The position numbers and the translations under genes are program-made. The notes under the pieces were generated by a model. It was not told the DNA's origin. It worked only from the letters and a program-made list of their open reading frames with translations, and made no database searches. A stretch of DNA of 64,000 nucleotides from Ichthyophthirius multifiliis. Taxonomy: Eukaryota; Ciliophora; Oligohymenophorea; Hymenostomatida. The stretch lies in NCBI RefSeq assembly GCF_000220395.1, contig NW_004085916.1, positions 62,001-126,000 of the forward strand. The letters run 5' to 3'. Positions 12,437-24,884 of this stretch are shown piece by piece. Within the stretch, counting starts at the first letter, position 1, and every line of letters starts with the position of its first letter.

Positions 12437-15400
12437 AAAGTGAAATCTGATAGCAATAATATAAAAAATTGTGATTATGTTGATAAAAGCAGACTTGAAT
12501 TAAATTATAACATAAACGTTATAGATGGAAAAACTTATACTTAGGAATATGAAGACTTTATTAATTAAAGTGGTTGTGATAAATAAACAAAATGTTCATT
12601 AGAGGCTATTTAATTTTTGAAGCTTTTTAAAGAAAATCCTCCTTTAGACTCTAGAATATATTTAAGTGCATACTGTTATGGCGCTAAAATTTAATTAGCG
12701 CCTGGTTTGGAATTCGAAAAGAAATATCTATCTTATTTAGTTAGTGGAATAGATGCGTTTATTGTACTCTGGTACATTATGATGATTTACTTGTAAAATA
12801 ATAATTTTAATGGTTTTATTTTTATAAAATCTAAAAAAAAGCCAAGAAAAAGCAGAAGAATAAAGCATCAAATATGTTCTGAAACAGTAAAGAACTCCTT
12901 CTCATTTTACTTTATAAATAACAAACTTACCTAAAAAATTAAAAAATCAAAGTGAAAGTGATTATATAAATTAATTTTATAGATTTTTTTCACATTTAGT
13001 TTAAAGATATGGATTAGATTAAAAAAATAGTAATTTTAAAATGCTTATATATTTAACATTATTATTTAATTAATTTAAAAAATAAATAAAAAAAAGAGAA
13101 AATAAATATCGTTGACATAAAAATTAGTGAATTATAAACCGATATAATGTATTCAAGATAAAAAGGAATTTTAATGTAATAAGAAAATAATTTATTTGTA
13201 TAATATATTAATTAATTCGATCCTAATAATTAATTTCATAAATAATATTCTGTAGTTGAATTTTCAGACTTAGACTAAATACAAACAAAAATAAATTCAA
13301 AATAATAAAAAAAAGCTTAAAAATTATTAGAAAAGATAAAAAACATCCGAAAATAAATTCAAAAATGTAATTAAAATATTGTTAAAGTTGAAAATAGTTA
13401 AAATGTATTAAATAAATAATTAATTAATTATATTTATCTGTATTTAAAAAAGGATATAAATTACATCTGGATTACATTTGAAACTTTAGAATAAAAAGAA
13501 ATAATATAATAATATTTTTTTACAACTTTGTTCGATAGATTCATTTAAAATTTATGTATTTGCTTTAAGTGTTGTATGAATTAAGAAAAGTTTTTCAAAA
13601 AGAAAATATTAAAGTTTCACCTTCACCAAATCCAGACTGTATAAAATGGGAAAATAATGGTTCTTAAGGAGTTTGGATAAGAAGATTTATAAGTTTCGCT
13701 ATAACAGCAGCATTATTAGTAGCCTGTAAAAAATAAAAATAAAACATTATATAATCAAATAAAAAGCATATATATTTGTTGTGTGGATTAGAAATAAGAG
13801 AGATGCTTTATTAAATAGCTATCCAAAAGTTAACTGCAATGATAACTTATTTGAAAACATCACAATATAATAAGTAACTCTGGAAGATTAAAATTTATAA
13901 TAGAAAAATTATGGTTTTATAGAATGTTATTGTAAATAAAGAATTAATGAAATATTATCAATTAGTTTACCAATTGAAACCTAAAAAATTTGCAATTAAT
14001 GGGTTATAAATAAATCTTTAGTAACTTCTCTACCATATTTAATAGTCTTTATAGTCATTATTATTAACTATATTATTTAAATAATCTTCTCTTTATTAAG
14101 CAGTTTCGAAAAGTACAAACTTTTAGATGAAGAACTTAATTCTAAGATTATAAAAGTCTTTGCTGCTTAGTTTTTTAATACAGTAAAATCAAAAAAATAT
14201 TAGTTTATTATAAATTAAATAAAAAATAATAGGGATTAATTATTCTTGTTACAAATATTAATTTTAATATTTAAAATAGTGAAGGATTATATTTTTTATT
14301 TGGAGGAATTTATTCTGATTTAAGTCCAGAATGGTTTAAAAATATTGGAACTGTTATAAGTCTTACTTTAATAATTAATATAACAAGTCCAATTATTATA
14401 TCTATTATATTCACTTTTATTAGAAATTTAAAAAAATGCCTTGATAGAGGATGTTCAACTAATTCTAGAAAAACTAAATAGAAAACACTCAATTAATGGA
14501 TTGATTTTTACACCGGTCCTGAATTTTTAATAGCATTTAGATACTCTTAAATATTATGTTTTTTAAAAAATTAAAATAAAAATTATCTTTTTTTAAAAAA
14601 AATACAGGCATATGCTATGTTGGAATGCTTTATTCTTCAGGCATCCCTTTGTTATATCTTACATCACTTATCCATCTTTTAGTAATATTTTGGATAGATA
14701 AAATATATAGTAATTATAATTTCTTATTAAAATTATTTAAAGAAATTTTATTTATTAAAAAGTTTTTAGAGTTCACAAAATACCACCTAATTATGATTCA
14801 AAAATGCAGAGAATGTTCAGAAAAATGCTTTATGGTGTTCCGTTTATTCATACTATATTTTCTATTTATATATTCGGAAATACTGATATATTTTTTGAGA
14901 TATAAACATTTAGTGATCCTTTTTTTAAAATTAAAAGTTAAAATTAATTTTTTCAATAATTTATTGAAAGAGTACTTAATAGAAAGTAAAACTACGCTCA
15001 TGGAATCATTCTGCTTATCTTAATTTCATTATTTGTAATTTAAAAATTTTTATTGAATCCATTAACCTTATTAGTTAAATGTTGTTTTAAAAAAACTTAA
15101 AACTTATTAGGTAATAATTTGAAAAATTATGAAGTAAAGGACAATAATTTATTAAACTCTCAATAATCTTTTTTTTAATGTTATTTTTTAATATTATTTA
15201 AATCTAAATTTTATTTTTTATATAGACTTAAGTTAGAATTAAATTAGAGATGAAATAAAATTAGTTGATTATTATAAACTAATTGTATAAGAAGAATAAA
15301 AATAATATCAATAATTGCTTAATTACAGAAGGGAATAACTAATAAAATATTTAAGTAAAAATAATGAATAAACTCATATTATTGGTTAATAATCATTTGA

Positions 15401-15542
15401 TATAAGAGTATAATAATTATTATTTATAGCTTTTATTTTTATTTTTAAATATTTTAATTAAATAAAATAGCTCAATCAAGAATACAGAAAATTTTATAAA
15501 TGGGAAGAAGAATTATATATGCGTTAATAGAATATAAGATGA
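11466..15542 (+). CDS. OSCA/CSC1/TMEM63-like channel protein (RSN1_7TM type)
   Basis: Members are osmo- or mechanosensitive cation channels of plasma and organelle membranes. ATG at 11466 and TGA at 15540-15542 with about 11 introns (12115-12168, 12247-12286, 12401-12440, 12813-12846, 13030-13096, 13556-13590, 13736-13802, 14183-14232, 14558-14607, 14710-14762, 15180-15225) give about 1,180 residues. Order: soluble N-terminus; Cys-rich stretch (CYDVCC..HCCWF); LGVGITLYFK and TM1; a Cys-containing loop; TM2 (SGIDAFIVLWYIMMIYL); cytosolic PSHFTLQITNLPKK domain; ITFETLEQKE; the family's WEN segment (PNPDCIKWENNG); then the 7TM region with FGGIYSDLSPEWF, DRGCSTNSRKTK, FYTGPEFLIAFRYSQ, LYSSGIPLLYL and HKIPPNYDSK. 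The tail is charged (KWEEELYMRQ). The junction at 13556-13590 and some phases are uncertain. An anoctamin assignment is less likely. Confidence 0.78.
12403..12429. repeat. A27 homopolymer inside an intron
   Basis: Twenty-seven consecutive A follow the GT of the intron at 12401-12440 in the OSCA-like gene. The run makes up most of the intron and its length is likely to vary between molecules or assemblies. Confidence 0.9.
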
Positions 15543-16709
15543 AAAATAAAATACATATATATATTAAAGTAAATATAATAAATATAATATTTAAAATAAT
15601 TTGTTTTATTATAAAATATTAATTTAAATCCAATATTATTAAAATATGTGCTATTTAAATATTAATGTTTATCTATTTATATATGTAAATTAATTAAATT
15701 AAATATTACTTTTAAAAGTTTATTATATATGTTATTATTAAGACCAAATACAATTATATAATTAGTAAAAATTTTGTTTTATTATTAATCTATTAAATCT
15801 ATAATTAACAGTCTATATTATTGTATTTTACAAAATTTTAAAATCTTTAAAATATTCTTCTTTTTGTAATAATGATTATTTTAATATATTTGTTTATTTT
15901 ATTTTATTTTAAAATTAATAATGTTGTTAATAATGTTTGTTAATTTTAACTTTATAATTATTATTTTTTTAATTTCTTATTTATTTTATTAATTTATAAT
16001 ACTATATTAAATTTGTTTGAATATGTTTTAGAATAAAATATATTAATTATTGTCTTTTTAAACTTTTTATAATATTTTTTAATTAAAATAGCTAAAATAA
16101 TTATATATAAATATAATTTCATAATTTGATATATAGTTTATAAATTATATTTATTTATTATTAATTTTATATTAAATCATATTATATATAATTTTAGAAG
16201 TCTTAAACTTTATATCCACTTCCTTTAAGGATTTATAAATAATAGCTAAATTATAATTAAGTTAATAAAATAAAATTATATATATTTATTATATTATAAA
16301 TTATAAAAATATGAATAAATTATAAGATTAAAAATAAATATGATATAATAAAAAATATATATTTAATTTCTCTATTTTTTTTTTTAAAATAAATCTCATG
16401 ATTTTTTTAAAATTAATTTTTAATTAATTATAGTATTAATAATCTTATTTTTAGAAACCTGATTAAATTCTTTACATTTTTTTCTTTTAAAATGTAAAAT
16501 AATTTTTTTATACTTATTTATCTTTATTTTATTTATAACTATATTTTTAATCGAAAAAAATTATTCATTAAAATATATTTATTTTATTATATAAAAAATA
16601 TATATTTATATTTTTTAATATAAATAATTGATTTATAATTATTTATTTTTAATTTTTTGATATTATCAGTTATATTTATATAAAATATTTTTTTTTTAAT
16701 TTTAAAATA
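15543..16709. other. Intergenic AT-rich spacer
   Basis: No coding signal on either strand. Long A/T-only stretches with occasional TAA/ATT runs. It contains the 3' end region of the channel gene and the promoter of the coiled-coil gene at 16710. Confidence 0.5.
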
Positions 16710-18221
16710 ATGTCAGAAAAACACTAAAACGCTGATTATATAAAGAGTACTTTTAGTTCTATATAAAGAATTAAAAAAATATATTAAATTAAAAATATTA
16801 AGACTATAATAAAATATTTAATTTTAATTTAAAATAGAAACTGAAACATTAAAAGCTTAAAAATTTTATATTCCATAAAAAACTTAAAATGAAAAAGATA
16901 AAAAGAAGGGTAAGATCAAATATTTTATAAAATAGTAAAAATTATTGTAAATATTAGGTGAAACAACTGGATTTGGTAATATAAAAATTGAAAGTAGTGC
17001 AAAAGATTGTGTGTAAAGAGCAAATGAATTAGAATAAATTTTAATAGAATAAAAGAAGCAAAACAAACGTTTAATAGATGAATTAGAAAGCAGAAAAGAA
17101 AGATTTAAAAAACGTGAAGTTGAATATAGAAAGATAATATGTGAATTATAAGATGAAATAAAAAATAAAGCAGTTCCAAACACAAATGAATAAAAAAGGC
17201 AAGAAGAAATATAATAATTGCATTCATAAATAGTTGAAAACATTGATAATATATAAGTAAAAACTTCAAAAATAATATTAGATTAAGAAAAAGATGTTTT
17301 GAGATTTTTCAATAATAAAATAAATGAAATTAAAAAATAGTTTGAAGAAGAAAGAATTAAAAAAAGCAAAAAGTAAATAAATATATATATATATCTAATT
17401 TTTATATTTTAAGAAAATAAAAATAGAGACTAAGATTATGTAGAAAAGGAATTAAAGTTAACAAGTAAATTAGAATGGATTAAAAATATTGCCCAAAAAA
17501 TAGATAATGAAAATCATAATTTAATGAAAAAATATATGGATTTAAAAAGTTAATATTAAACTTAGGAGAATGATAGGGAAATGCTACTTAAAGAATTAAT
17601 TATGAAAAAAAAAAAATATGCAATCCTCAAAAGTTAGCTCGAATAATATGAGCAACTTTTAAATGAAGCTTCAAAAGAAATAGAACATGCAGATGAAGAT
17701 TCTTTAAAGAAGAATTCATAATCAAATAATGGTATTTATAGTTTTTATAAATTGTATATATTAAAATATAATTTAAAGATTAATAAAATGATATTAATAA
17801 TCCTAATATCGCAATAAGGTAATTATATTGTTTTAGTTTTAGTTATCAAGTTAATTTTATTGTATATATATTATATAGAGCAGAAAAAACATTTAAAGTA
17901 ATTTAAAGCTCTCTACGAAAAGAATAAAAACGAGTAAAAGATTTAAAATAATTATATTTAAAAGAAATTGAATAAAAAAATGAACTAAATAGAATAATTA
18001 GTAAATACGTAGAAAATATTAAATAAGATTTCAAATAAAAGCATAAAAGTAAAGATAATAATAGTACTTTTACTTAAGAGATGAGATAAAAATTAATTGA
18101 ACAAATACTTTCTAATGACACAATATTAACACTTGTTTATGATAAAACATTTTGCCCTGATCTTAAAGATTTAAAAATTAATGAAAATGAGGAAGAATAC
18201 GAAAATTAATCTTTCACTTGA
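16710..18221 (+). CDS. Long coiled-coil protein, probably cytoskeletal or basal-body
   Basis: ATG at 16710 and TGA at 18219-18221. Introns 16756-16837, 16910-16957, 17373-17413, 17732-17778 and 17819-17878 join in phase and leave about 410 residues. Almost the whole product is heptad-like and charged: LEQILIEQKKQNKRLIDELE, FKKREVEYRKIICELQDEI, KLEWIKNIAQKIDNENHNL, SQYQTQENDREMLLKELI and LKSQLEQYEQLLNEASKEI. It ends with an acidic tail (INENEEEYENQSFT). The ENDRE-containing block resembles conserved segments of ciliary CCDC proteins, but I cannot name the ortholog. Introns 2 and 5 are multiples of three without in-frame TGA, so they could also be read through; the composition argues for introns. 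Confidence 0.78.
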
Positions 18222-18497
18222 AATTAATTTAAAAATTATATATATATTAAAAATAATTTTTATATATCTTGTAATAAATAATTCATATAAAAATATTTAA
18301 TATTTTTTTATTTTATGAAATTACATATTTTTATTTCTAAAAAATTTATATACTAAATATAATTTTATAAAAAACTTTTTATTCTTAAAAATAAATAAAA
18401 ATTTATTTAAAGTATATATTATATAATTTCGAAAATAAAAATATATATTTATAAAAAAAATATATATATACATATATATAATTTTTAAATATATAAA

Positions 18498-19275
18498 ATG
18501 TAAGTACAAGTTTAAGGTTTTTAACCATTATATGACTATTTGATTAAAATAGTTTTAGTAGGTATATAATAATTGATATGAAATATATAAAACATCTTTA
18601 ATTATTAATTTTTTTTAATTTATTAATTAAAAAATATGTAATATAAAATTATATAGGTGATTCAGGAGTAGGAAAAAGCAATATTTTAAGTAGGTTTACT
18701 AGAGATCAATTTTAAATAGATAATTGTTCTACAATAGGAGTGGAATTTGGATAACGTATAATAACAACAGAAAATAAAATAATATAGACATAAATATGGG
18801 ATACAGCAGGAACTGAAAAATTTCAATCTATAACATAATAGTTTTTTAGAGGTGCTTTAGGAGTACTTTTAATATATGATATTACAAAACAAGCATCATT
18901 TTAACAATGTGAAAAACTTTTTTAATAAATAAAAGATAATGTTGAAGATCATACTCAAATATTATTAGTAGGAAATAAAACCGATATTTCAAATTTAAGA
19001 ACAGTAAGTAAATAAGAAGGATTAGAATTCGCTAAAACGCATAAAATATAATTTATTGAAGTTAGCGCTTTAGAAAATATCAATATTGACTAAGCATTTA
19101 TGATTGTTGTTTAATGTATTTTTTTTTATTTTTTTTTGAAAATTATAAATAAATAGAAATATATGAACTATGTTAAAAAAGTTATGTAACTGTAGAAACA
19201 GATAAAAAAATTTAATTAAAAGATAATGTCGACAAAATAAAAATAGCACATTGTTGCACTAATGGAGTTTCATGA
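18498..19275 (+). CDS. Rab-family small GTPase with Thr at the catalytic Gln position
   Basis: Rab GTPases recruit effectors for vesicle traffic. ATG at 18498 and TGA at 19273-19275 with introns 18562-18656 and 19116-19156 give exactly 213 residues. Motifs: P-loop GDSGVGKS (22-29), switch I CSTIGVEF (45-52), WDTAGTEKF (69-77), GNKTD (127-131) and EVSAL (156-160). Intron 1 interrupts the P-loop glycine codon. The Gln that normally follows DTAG is Thr at residue 74 (codon ACT), which predicts slow intrinsic GTP hydrolysis. The C-terminus is AHCCTNGVS, so the CC pair is five residues from the end rather than terminal, and prenylation is uncertain. Similarity is to the Rab2/Rab11 side of the family, not resolved further. 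Confidence 0.9.
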
Positions 19276-19576
19276 TATATTTTTGTTTGTTTGAATTTTA
19301 AATATTCATACTATAGTTAGTTTTTTTTATAAAATATATATAGATGTATATAAATAATTTTTTTATAAATTTATAAATATATATAATTATAAATTCTTAT
19401 ATTTGATTAACTTTAATTTTAAAATATATAGATATACCACATACATACACTTTATGATTAAAAATAATTAATTTTTTATAAATTTTATAATATCTAAACA
19501 ATATAAAAATAATTTTTTTATATAATAAAATATATATTTATTAATATTAAATTAAATATAAATTAACTTTATTTTT
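19276..19576. other. Convergent intergenic spacer
   Basis: Lies between the 3' ends of the plus-strand Rab gene and the minus-strand SCC3-like gene. AT-rich, no features beyond poly-T and TA runs that probably contain both polyadenylation sites. Confidence 0.5.
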
Positions 19577-22500
19577 TCATTTTTTTTTTTTTTGGTTAAA
19601 AGTTTTTTTATTTATTTTTTTATACAGAATCATCATTTTCTTTTTATATTATTTTACTTGCTTTCGAATTTTTTACACTTTCTTCTAGCACTTCCATCTT
19701 TTAAACAGAACTTAGTTAAACACTTAGATTTTTCAAACTTTCTTCTTTATCTTATAATAATTCTTATTAATCATCTTCACCACTTAAATGTTAAATACTG
19801 ATTTCTTAATTTACAACAATAGTATTTTTTAAATAATTTTCATAAGGATCAATATTAAACTAAACGTGTGACCATTCTTAGAGATTTTTAATATATTTAT
19901 ATATAACATTTTTAGTTTATTAGTCGAAAAGAAAATCCATCTGGCTATTTTTGGATATAAATTCATGCACTTTTTTAAGGAAAAGGTTATGATATTTTTT
20001 CTTTAATGATTCAGTTTCTTCTTTATTTTATATTCCTTTAAACTTTTATTGTATGAGAAATCCCATATAAATTAAATCATTAAAATTTTTCATTTCATTT
20101 GTATTTACCATTTATATTATTTTTGTACAGAAAAAATGAATTTATTTGTCGAAAAAAATTCCATAATCTTACTTATTTTCTACTTGATAATAACTTTTAT
20201 GCGCAAAATTTATAAATTGTTTCTACTATTCTTCATTTTCTAATTAATGAACAACTTTTTCAAAAAAAGCCCAAAATAATTATATTCCTTATATTTTTTT
20301 CTCATCATATTTAACCTTAGATAATGTTTTTTTTAGAATTTCTAAATATTGTTTATTTCCGAAATAATTCTTATAAATAAATATGCTAAAGTCACTCATA
20401 ATATAACCAGGAACATATTAGATAAGTCGAGAAAATATATAAAATATCAAATCTATATCATTTAATTTTTTTCCGTTAAAAACATTACTTCCTGCGAAAA
20501 TTCCTTCATTAACATTAAAAATAAGAGTATTGTCACACAACTCACTTGTATTTTCATTAAGTTATTTAAAGAAGTTAATTAAATTTTAAAATATATTATC
20601 ATTTTCTTTTATTTCTTTATAGATAATTAAATTTTTTATTCTTTAATCGCCCATAAACATCAAAGCTCTCATGGTAAAAATAAATGAATAAAATTAAATT
20701 GTATTTTTTTCAATTTTTGTTAAATTCTCTTAATCAATTATTATATATTAAGATATTATATCTAATATTTAATTTCTAAAATTTAAATATTCTTCCATTT
20801 TAGGAACTGAATTTTTAGATAGTTTTAACATTTTAGTAAGTGAGTATTCACAAAATTATAAATATGCACCAATTTTTTATTTTTTAAAGTATTTATTTCT
20901 AGAATCTTTTTCTAAATTAAATACTTTTTACATAAACTTGGGATTATGTATTTCTTCAAAAGGCTAAGAAAATTAAATTAAGCATCCTAATTTATAGAAA
21001 ATTTAATCTATTTATATTTCTTCTTAATTGAAATAATTCTATTAGTTTAAGTTTGAGTAAATGCTATCTAGATTTTCTATTATTCCTTCTTAAATAATTT
21101 TTTACAAGCAATTCTAAAAACATAAAATATAAATATATAAATATTTTTTAAAAGTAAATATACTTCGAAATTGTAAACGAAAATTCTATTAGTATTCTAA
21201 AGTAAATAATTAAGCAACCTAAATATATTTTAATATTAAAAAAATGTTAAATTATTTTCGCTTTTAAGAATAGTTTGTTGAATATTAGCTGAAAGTAGGC
21301 AAACAAAAGATTCAAAATGCTTTTCATTAAAGTTTGAGTCTAAATCTTCTTTGGGAATTTTAACAAACATTGAAAATAGAAACTCTTAATAAAACTCGTT
21401 TTAATTAATAATATTAAATAACAAATTTTGATTTTTGAGAATAGAAGCGAAAAATTCACTTTTAATAAGAATAAGTTTTTCCTATTAAATTTTAGAATAT
21501 TTCAGTAAAACTTTTTTTCCATTTTAAATTATAGTCAAAACATTAATTATGCTAATAATTATTTGAACAATTACTTAGAAATAACTCTGAATTTTTTCTT
21601 AGCTTTGATTAGATTCTACTAGTTATTAAATAAGCGTAAAAATAGTATCAAAATCATATAAAAAACTTAATTCTAAACTTATAGAATTTACAAGATTTTA
21701 TATAAGATGAGCTTTACTATGAATATTTTTATCTATAGAAGTAAGCAAAACTATTAATTAATTAAATTAAATTAATGAATATTCTTCCTCTTCTCCTTTA
21801 TTTTTATAAAAGCTGAAGACTTCTTTTATACTGTCTCCTTCATATTAAATATATTAAAGCTTAATCTTTTTTTTTAAGTTCTAACATTATTTTTCTAAAA
21901 TTTTATAAAAAAAATATAATCCCTCATTTCTTATTTCCTCATAATTATGAAAAATACTATTTAGTACTTTTAAAAGTTCACCCTAAGTTAAAAAGTTACT
22001 TCCTTCTTACTCTCTCATTCTCAAAATCTAGATAGAATTATAACTTTTTATAAATTAATTAGAATTGCTATAATAGATAAGTCTTCCTTTTACTTTTTCA
22101 TTTTATAAAAATTGTGCAAATATATCTCTTGTATAGGCATCTTATTTCCATTTTATTTTAGATAGCATTATTAATATATTATTAACCATTTCTGAATTAT
22201 CTTCATTATCTAATAAAATACAAATTTAAAAAAGATATGTTAGCTTTAAATATATTTAGGTAGGTCCTAAATTAATTAAATTTTCAAATATTTAAACGGA
22301 AATTTCTTGAATTTTTTCACTCTTATCTAATATTCTTTCAATTATTATGTTTTAAATTATTTAATATATTGTTTTTTCTATTAGTTTTTTAGTTTCATCC
22401 TCAGATGTGTCTAATTTACGATTTTCTATTTCTGTTAGGGATTAAAATTTTTTAGCAACTTATTCCAAAATTATATGAGTAAATTTTATACTGTTATATC

Positions 22501-23200
22501 TTACTTATACTATTTATGAGCTTTATTTAAAAAAAGTAATTATTAATAATAATATATTTTTTTTATTATTACTTTGAAAATATTTCTAACCAATTTATTA
22601 AAGTCATCATGAAATCATAATTTTCTTAAAATTAATATTTTTCAAAAAAAGCAGAAAAAAAGCTAATCATATTTACTTTTAAACTTCCGAAATCATTCCT
22701 TTTATCATTAAATACTTAATTAAACTAATGAGCTTAATTTATTTTTTATTCGATTTCTTACTTAAAATATTCGCTAGTGAATTAACTTACACCCTTTCCT
22801 TCTAATTAAATTACAAAAGCATTTAAACCAACCACCTTAAATAATTTATTATAATTATATTTAAATTTAAAAAGTAAAATAATTTTACTTTTAATGAGAA
22901 AATCAAGAAATTTTATAATACATTTTATTACTATTCATTATCTTATATTTCTTTTATTTATTCGAAAATTAGATCCAAATCTAATTCTTTTTCTTATAAC
23001 TTTTCTTTTTAAAATATTAAATATAAAAATATATTATTTTAATAAAATAATTTTAAAAACCAAATAGTAATAAATCCTAGAATTCTTTTATTGGACTATG
23101 GTGAGAATTTTAATTTATTTTTCGTTAAATATTTCTTTTACTCTAATTATTATAATTAAATATAAATTAATTTTAATATATTTTAAAAATAAATTACCAT
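19577..23200 (-). CDS. SCC3/STAG-like cohesin subunit
   Basis: STAG/SCC3 is the HEAT-repeat subunit that holds the cohesin ring on chromatin. Start codon at 23200-23198 and TGA at 19579-19577, with introns 23143-23197, 23005-23060, 22836-22888, 22521-22572 and 21114-21163, give about 1,118 residues. The first exon codes only Met. N-terminal block: FLIFSLKVVGLNAFVIQLEG, then NDFGSLKVNMISFFSAFFEK, NYDFMMTLINWLEIF, SNSQIVQVRYNSIKFTHIIL, IIQNIIIERILDKSEKIQEI and YLKLTYLF. This matches in order the STAG region with the FRSNF..F, YDEYMMDTLISWL..SDSQVRAFRHT and ..RYRD..PEIR segments. The rest is a helical solenoid with a charged Lys/Asp/Glu tail. Assignment rests on motif order, not on a search; another HEAT-repeat protein such as a karyopherin is the alternative. 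Confidence 0.68.
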
Positions 23201-24884
23201 TTTTATTTTTTTTTATTAATATTTTATTAAAAAATAAAATAATTGTATTTTCAATCTTTAAAATATTTATTTAAAATTTGAATTTTTGCTTAAAAAATAA
23301 TTCTAAATAATTACTAAATTAATAATTAAAAAATGAAAAAAAAATTAATTAAAATTTCTATAAAATTTAATATAAAAAATTAAATAATTAAAAAAATATT
23401 TAAAACAATAAAAAAAATATAATAAAATTTTATTACAACAACAGTATAAAAAAAAAAAAAATTATCAAATTGTTTTAATTGCATTAAAATATCTATAGTT
23501 AAAAAAAATTCCTTATTAAACATTAATATTTAATATTTTTTAAAAAATTTAACCATAAATAATATAATTATAATATGTTTTTTTATTTAAAAATTTATAA
23601 GAAGGATGATGCCAAAATAAGATATAAATTAATCATTTGCGATTATTATAAAATAATCATAAAAATTTATTATAATTTTAATTATTTTTATAATTGCTTT
23701 ATATTTTTAAACTTAAATCATAAATTTTAGGATTAATTAATAATTTATATTTATTATATATAATTTAATAAATGTTTTTTTAATTAAATATTAAAATAAA
23801 TATAAAATATTTTAAATTATCATCTTTATTAACAATAAAAATGAGCTAATTACGGTTTGTATAAATATAATAGAAAATATATATGTATATTTTTTTTAAA
23901 TAATAAAATAATTTAATAAAATAGTTTTATTACTAATAATATAATATATAATCTTTTTTTTATTAAATAATAATAATATTAAAATTAAAATACTATTTTA
24001 AATATATATTATATTAATAATATACTTTATTTGAATAATCAATAATAATTTTTATAATAAACGAAGTTATATTTAGATTAAAATATTATTATTAAATTAT
24101 AATTATATGGTTTTTATAATAATTATATGTATTTTATTTATATTTTTATATAACATTATTATTATTATTATATTTTTTTCTTTATATTATATTTTTTTTT
24201 TATATTAATTTAAATTTATCTTATGTAAAATTTAGATATATTATAGTCTTTCTCTATATACAAAATTGGTATAAATATAATATATTTATTTATTTTAGTT
24301 TCTTGATAAAAAGCTTTATATTTATTTATATTTATATTAATTTTTTAAAATATTTTTCAATTTTATTTCATGTAAAATTTAGATATATTATAGTCTTTCC
24401 TAGTATATATTATTGGTATAAATATAATATATTTAATTATTTTAGTTTCTTGATTTAATGCTTTATATTTATTTATAATAATTTTAATTTTATAAAATAT
24501 GTTTAATTTAATTTAAGTTTCATTTTCTTTTTAATTTAAAATATTTCAATTTATAAATGTGTTAACATAAAATTTCTAATTTTCATAATCGATTTTTTAT
24601 ATTGAAAATTTTTTTTTATAATTTTATATATAAAAATTAATTTTATTTAATTTCTTATTTTTATTTTATGTATATAATTATATACTGTTTTTAATTTTTT
24701 TATTTTATTAAACAAATAAAATAATTAAATTTATTTTATAATATATATATTAATTTATTTTTTAAAAAAAATCACTCTGTATAATTTTTGGTTTATAGAA
24801 AATCCAAAAGTATTAAATAAATATTTTTAAAAGACTATTTTTTAAAAAATAAGTATTAAATAAGTAAAATATAATTTGACTTAA
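23201..24884. other. AT-rich spacer containing a local duplication
   Basis: No gene is seen. Holds the 147-nt-period direct repeat at 24224-24490 and otherwise A/T runs. Confidence 0.5.
24224..24490. repeat. Two-copy direct repeat, period about 147 nt
   Basis: Copy 1 starts at 24224 and copy 2 at 24371. Each begins TGTAAAATTTAGATATATTA, continues with a TAGTCTTTC element, then GGTATAAATATAATATATTT, TTTTAGTTTCTTGAT and GCTTTATATTTATTTATA. The shared part is about 115 nt with a few substitutions and small indels, i.e. a recent tandem duplication in spacer DNA. Confidence 0.85.

Noticed and set aside
14625-15023. Standard-code plus-strand frame of 132 codons starting MLYSSGIPLLY
   Set aside because: Its start is a real exon of the channel, but after the intron at 14710-14762 the true frame differs (VHKIPPNYD..., IFSIYIFGNTD), so the long frame is a chimera of exon, intron and wrong-frame exon.
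24224-24490. CRISPR-like direct repeats
   Set aside because: Only two copies with whole-unit similarity and no spacers; it is a tandem duplication in eukaryotic spacer DNA.
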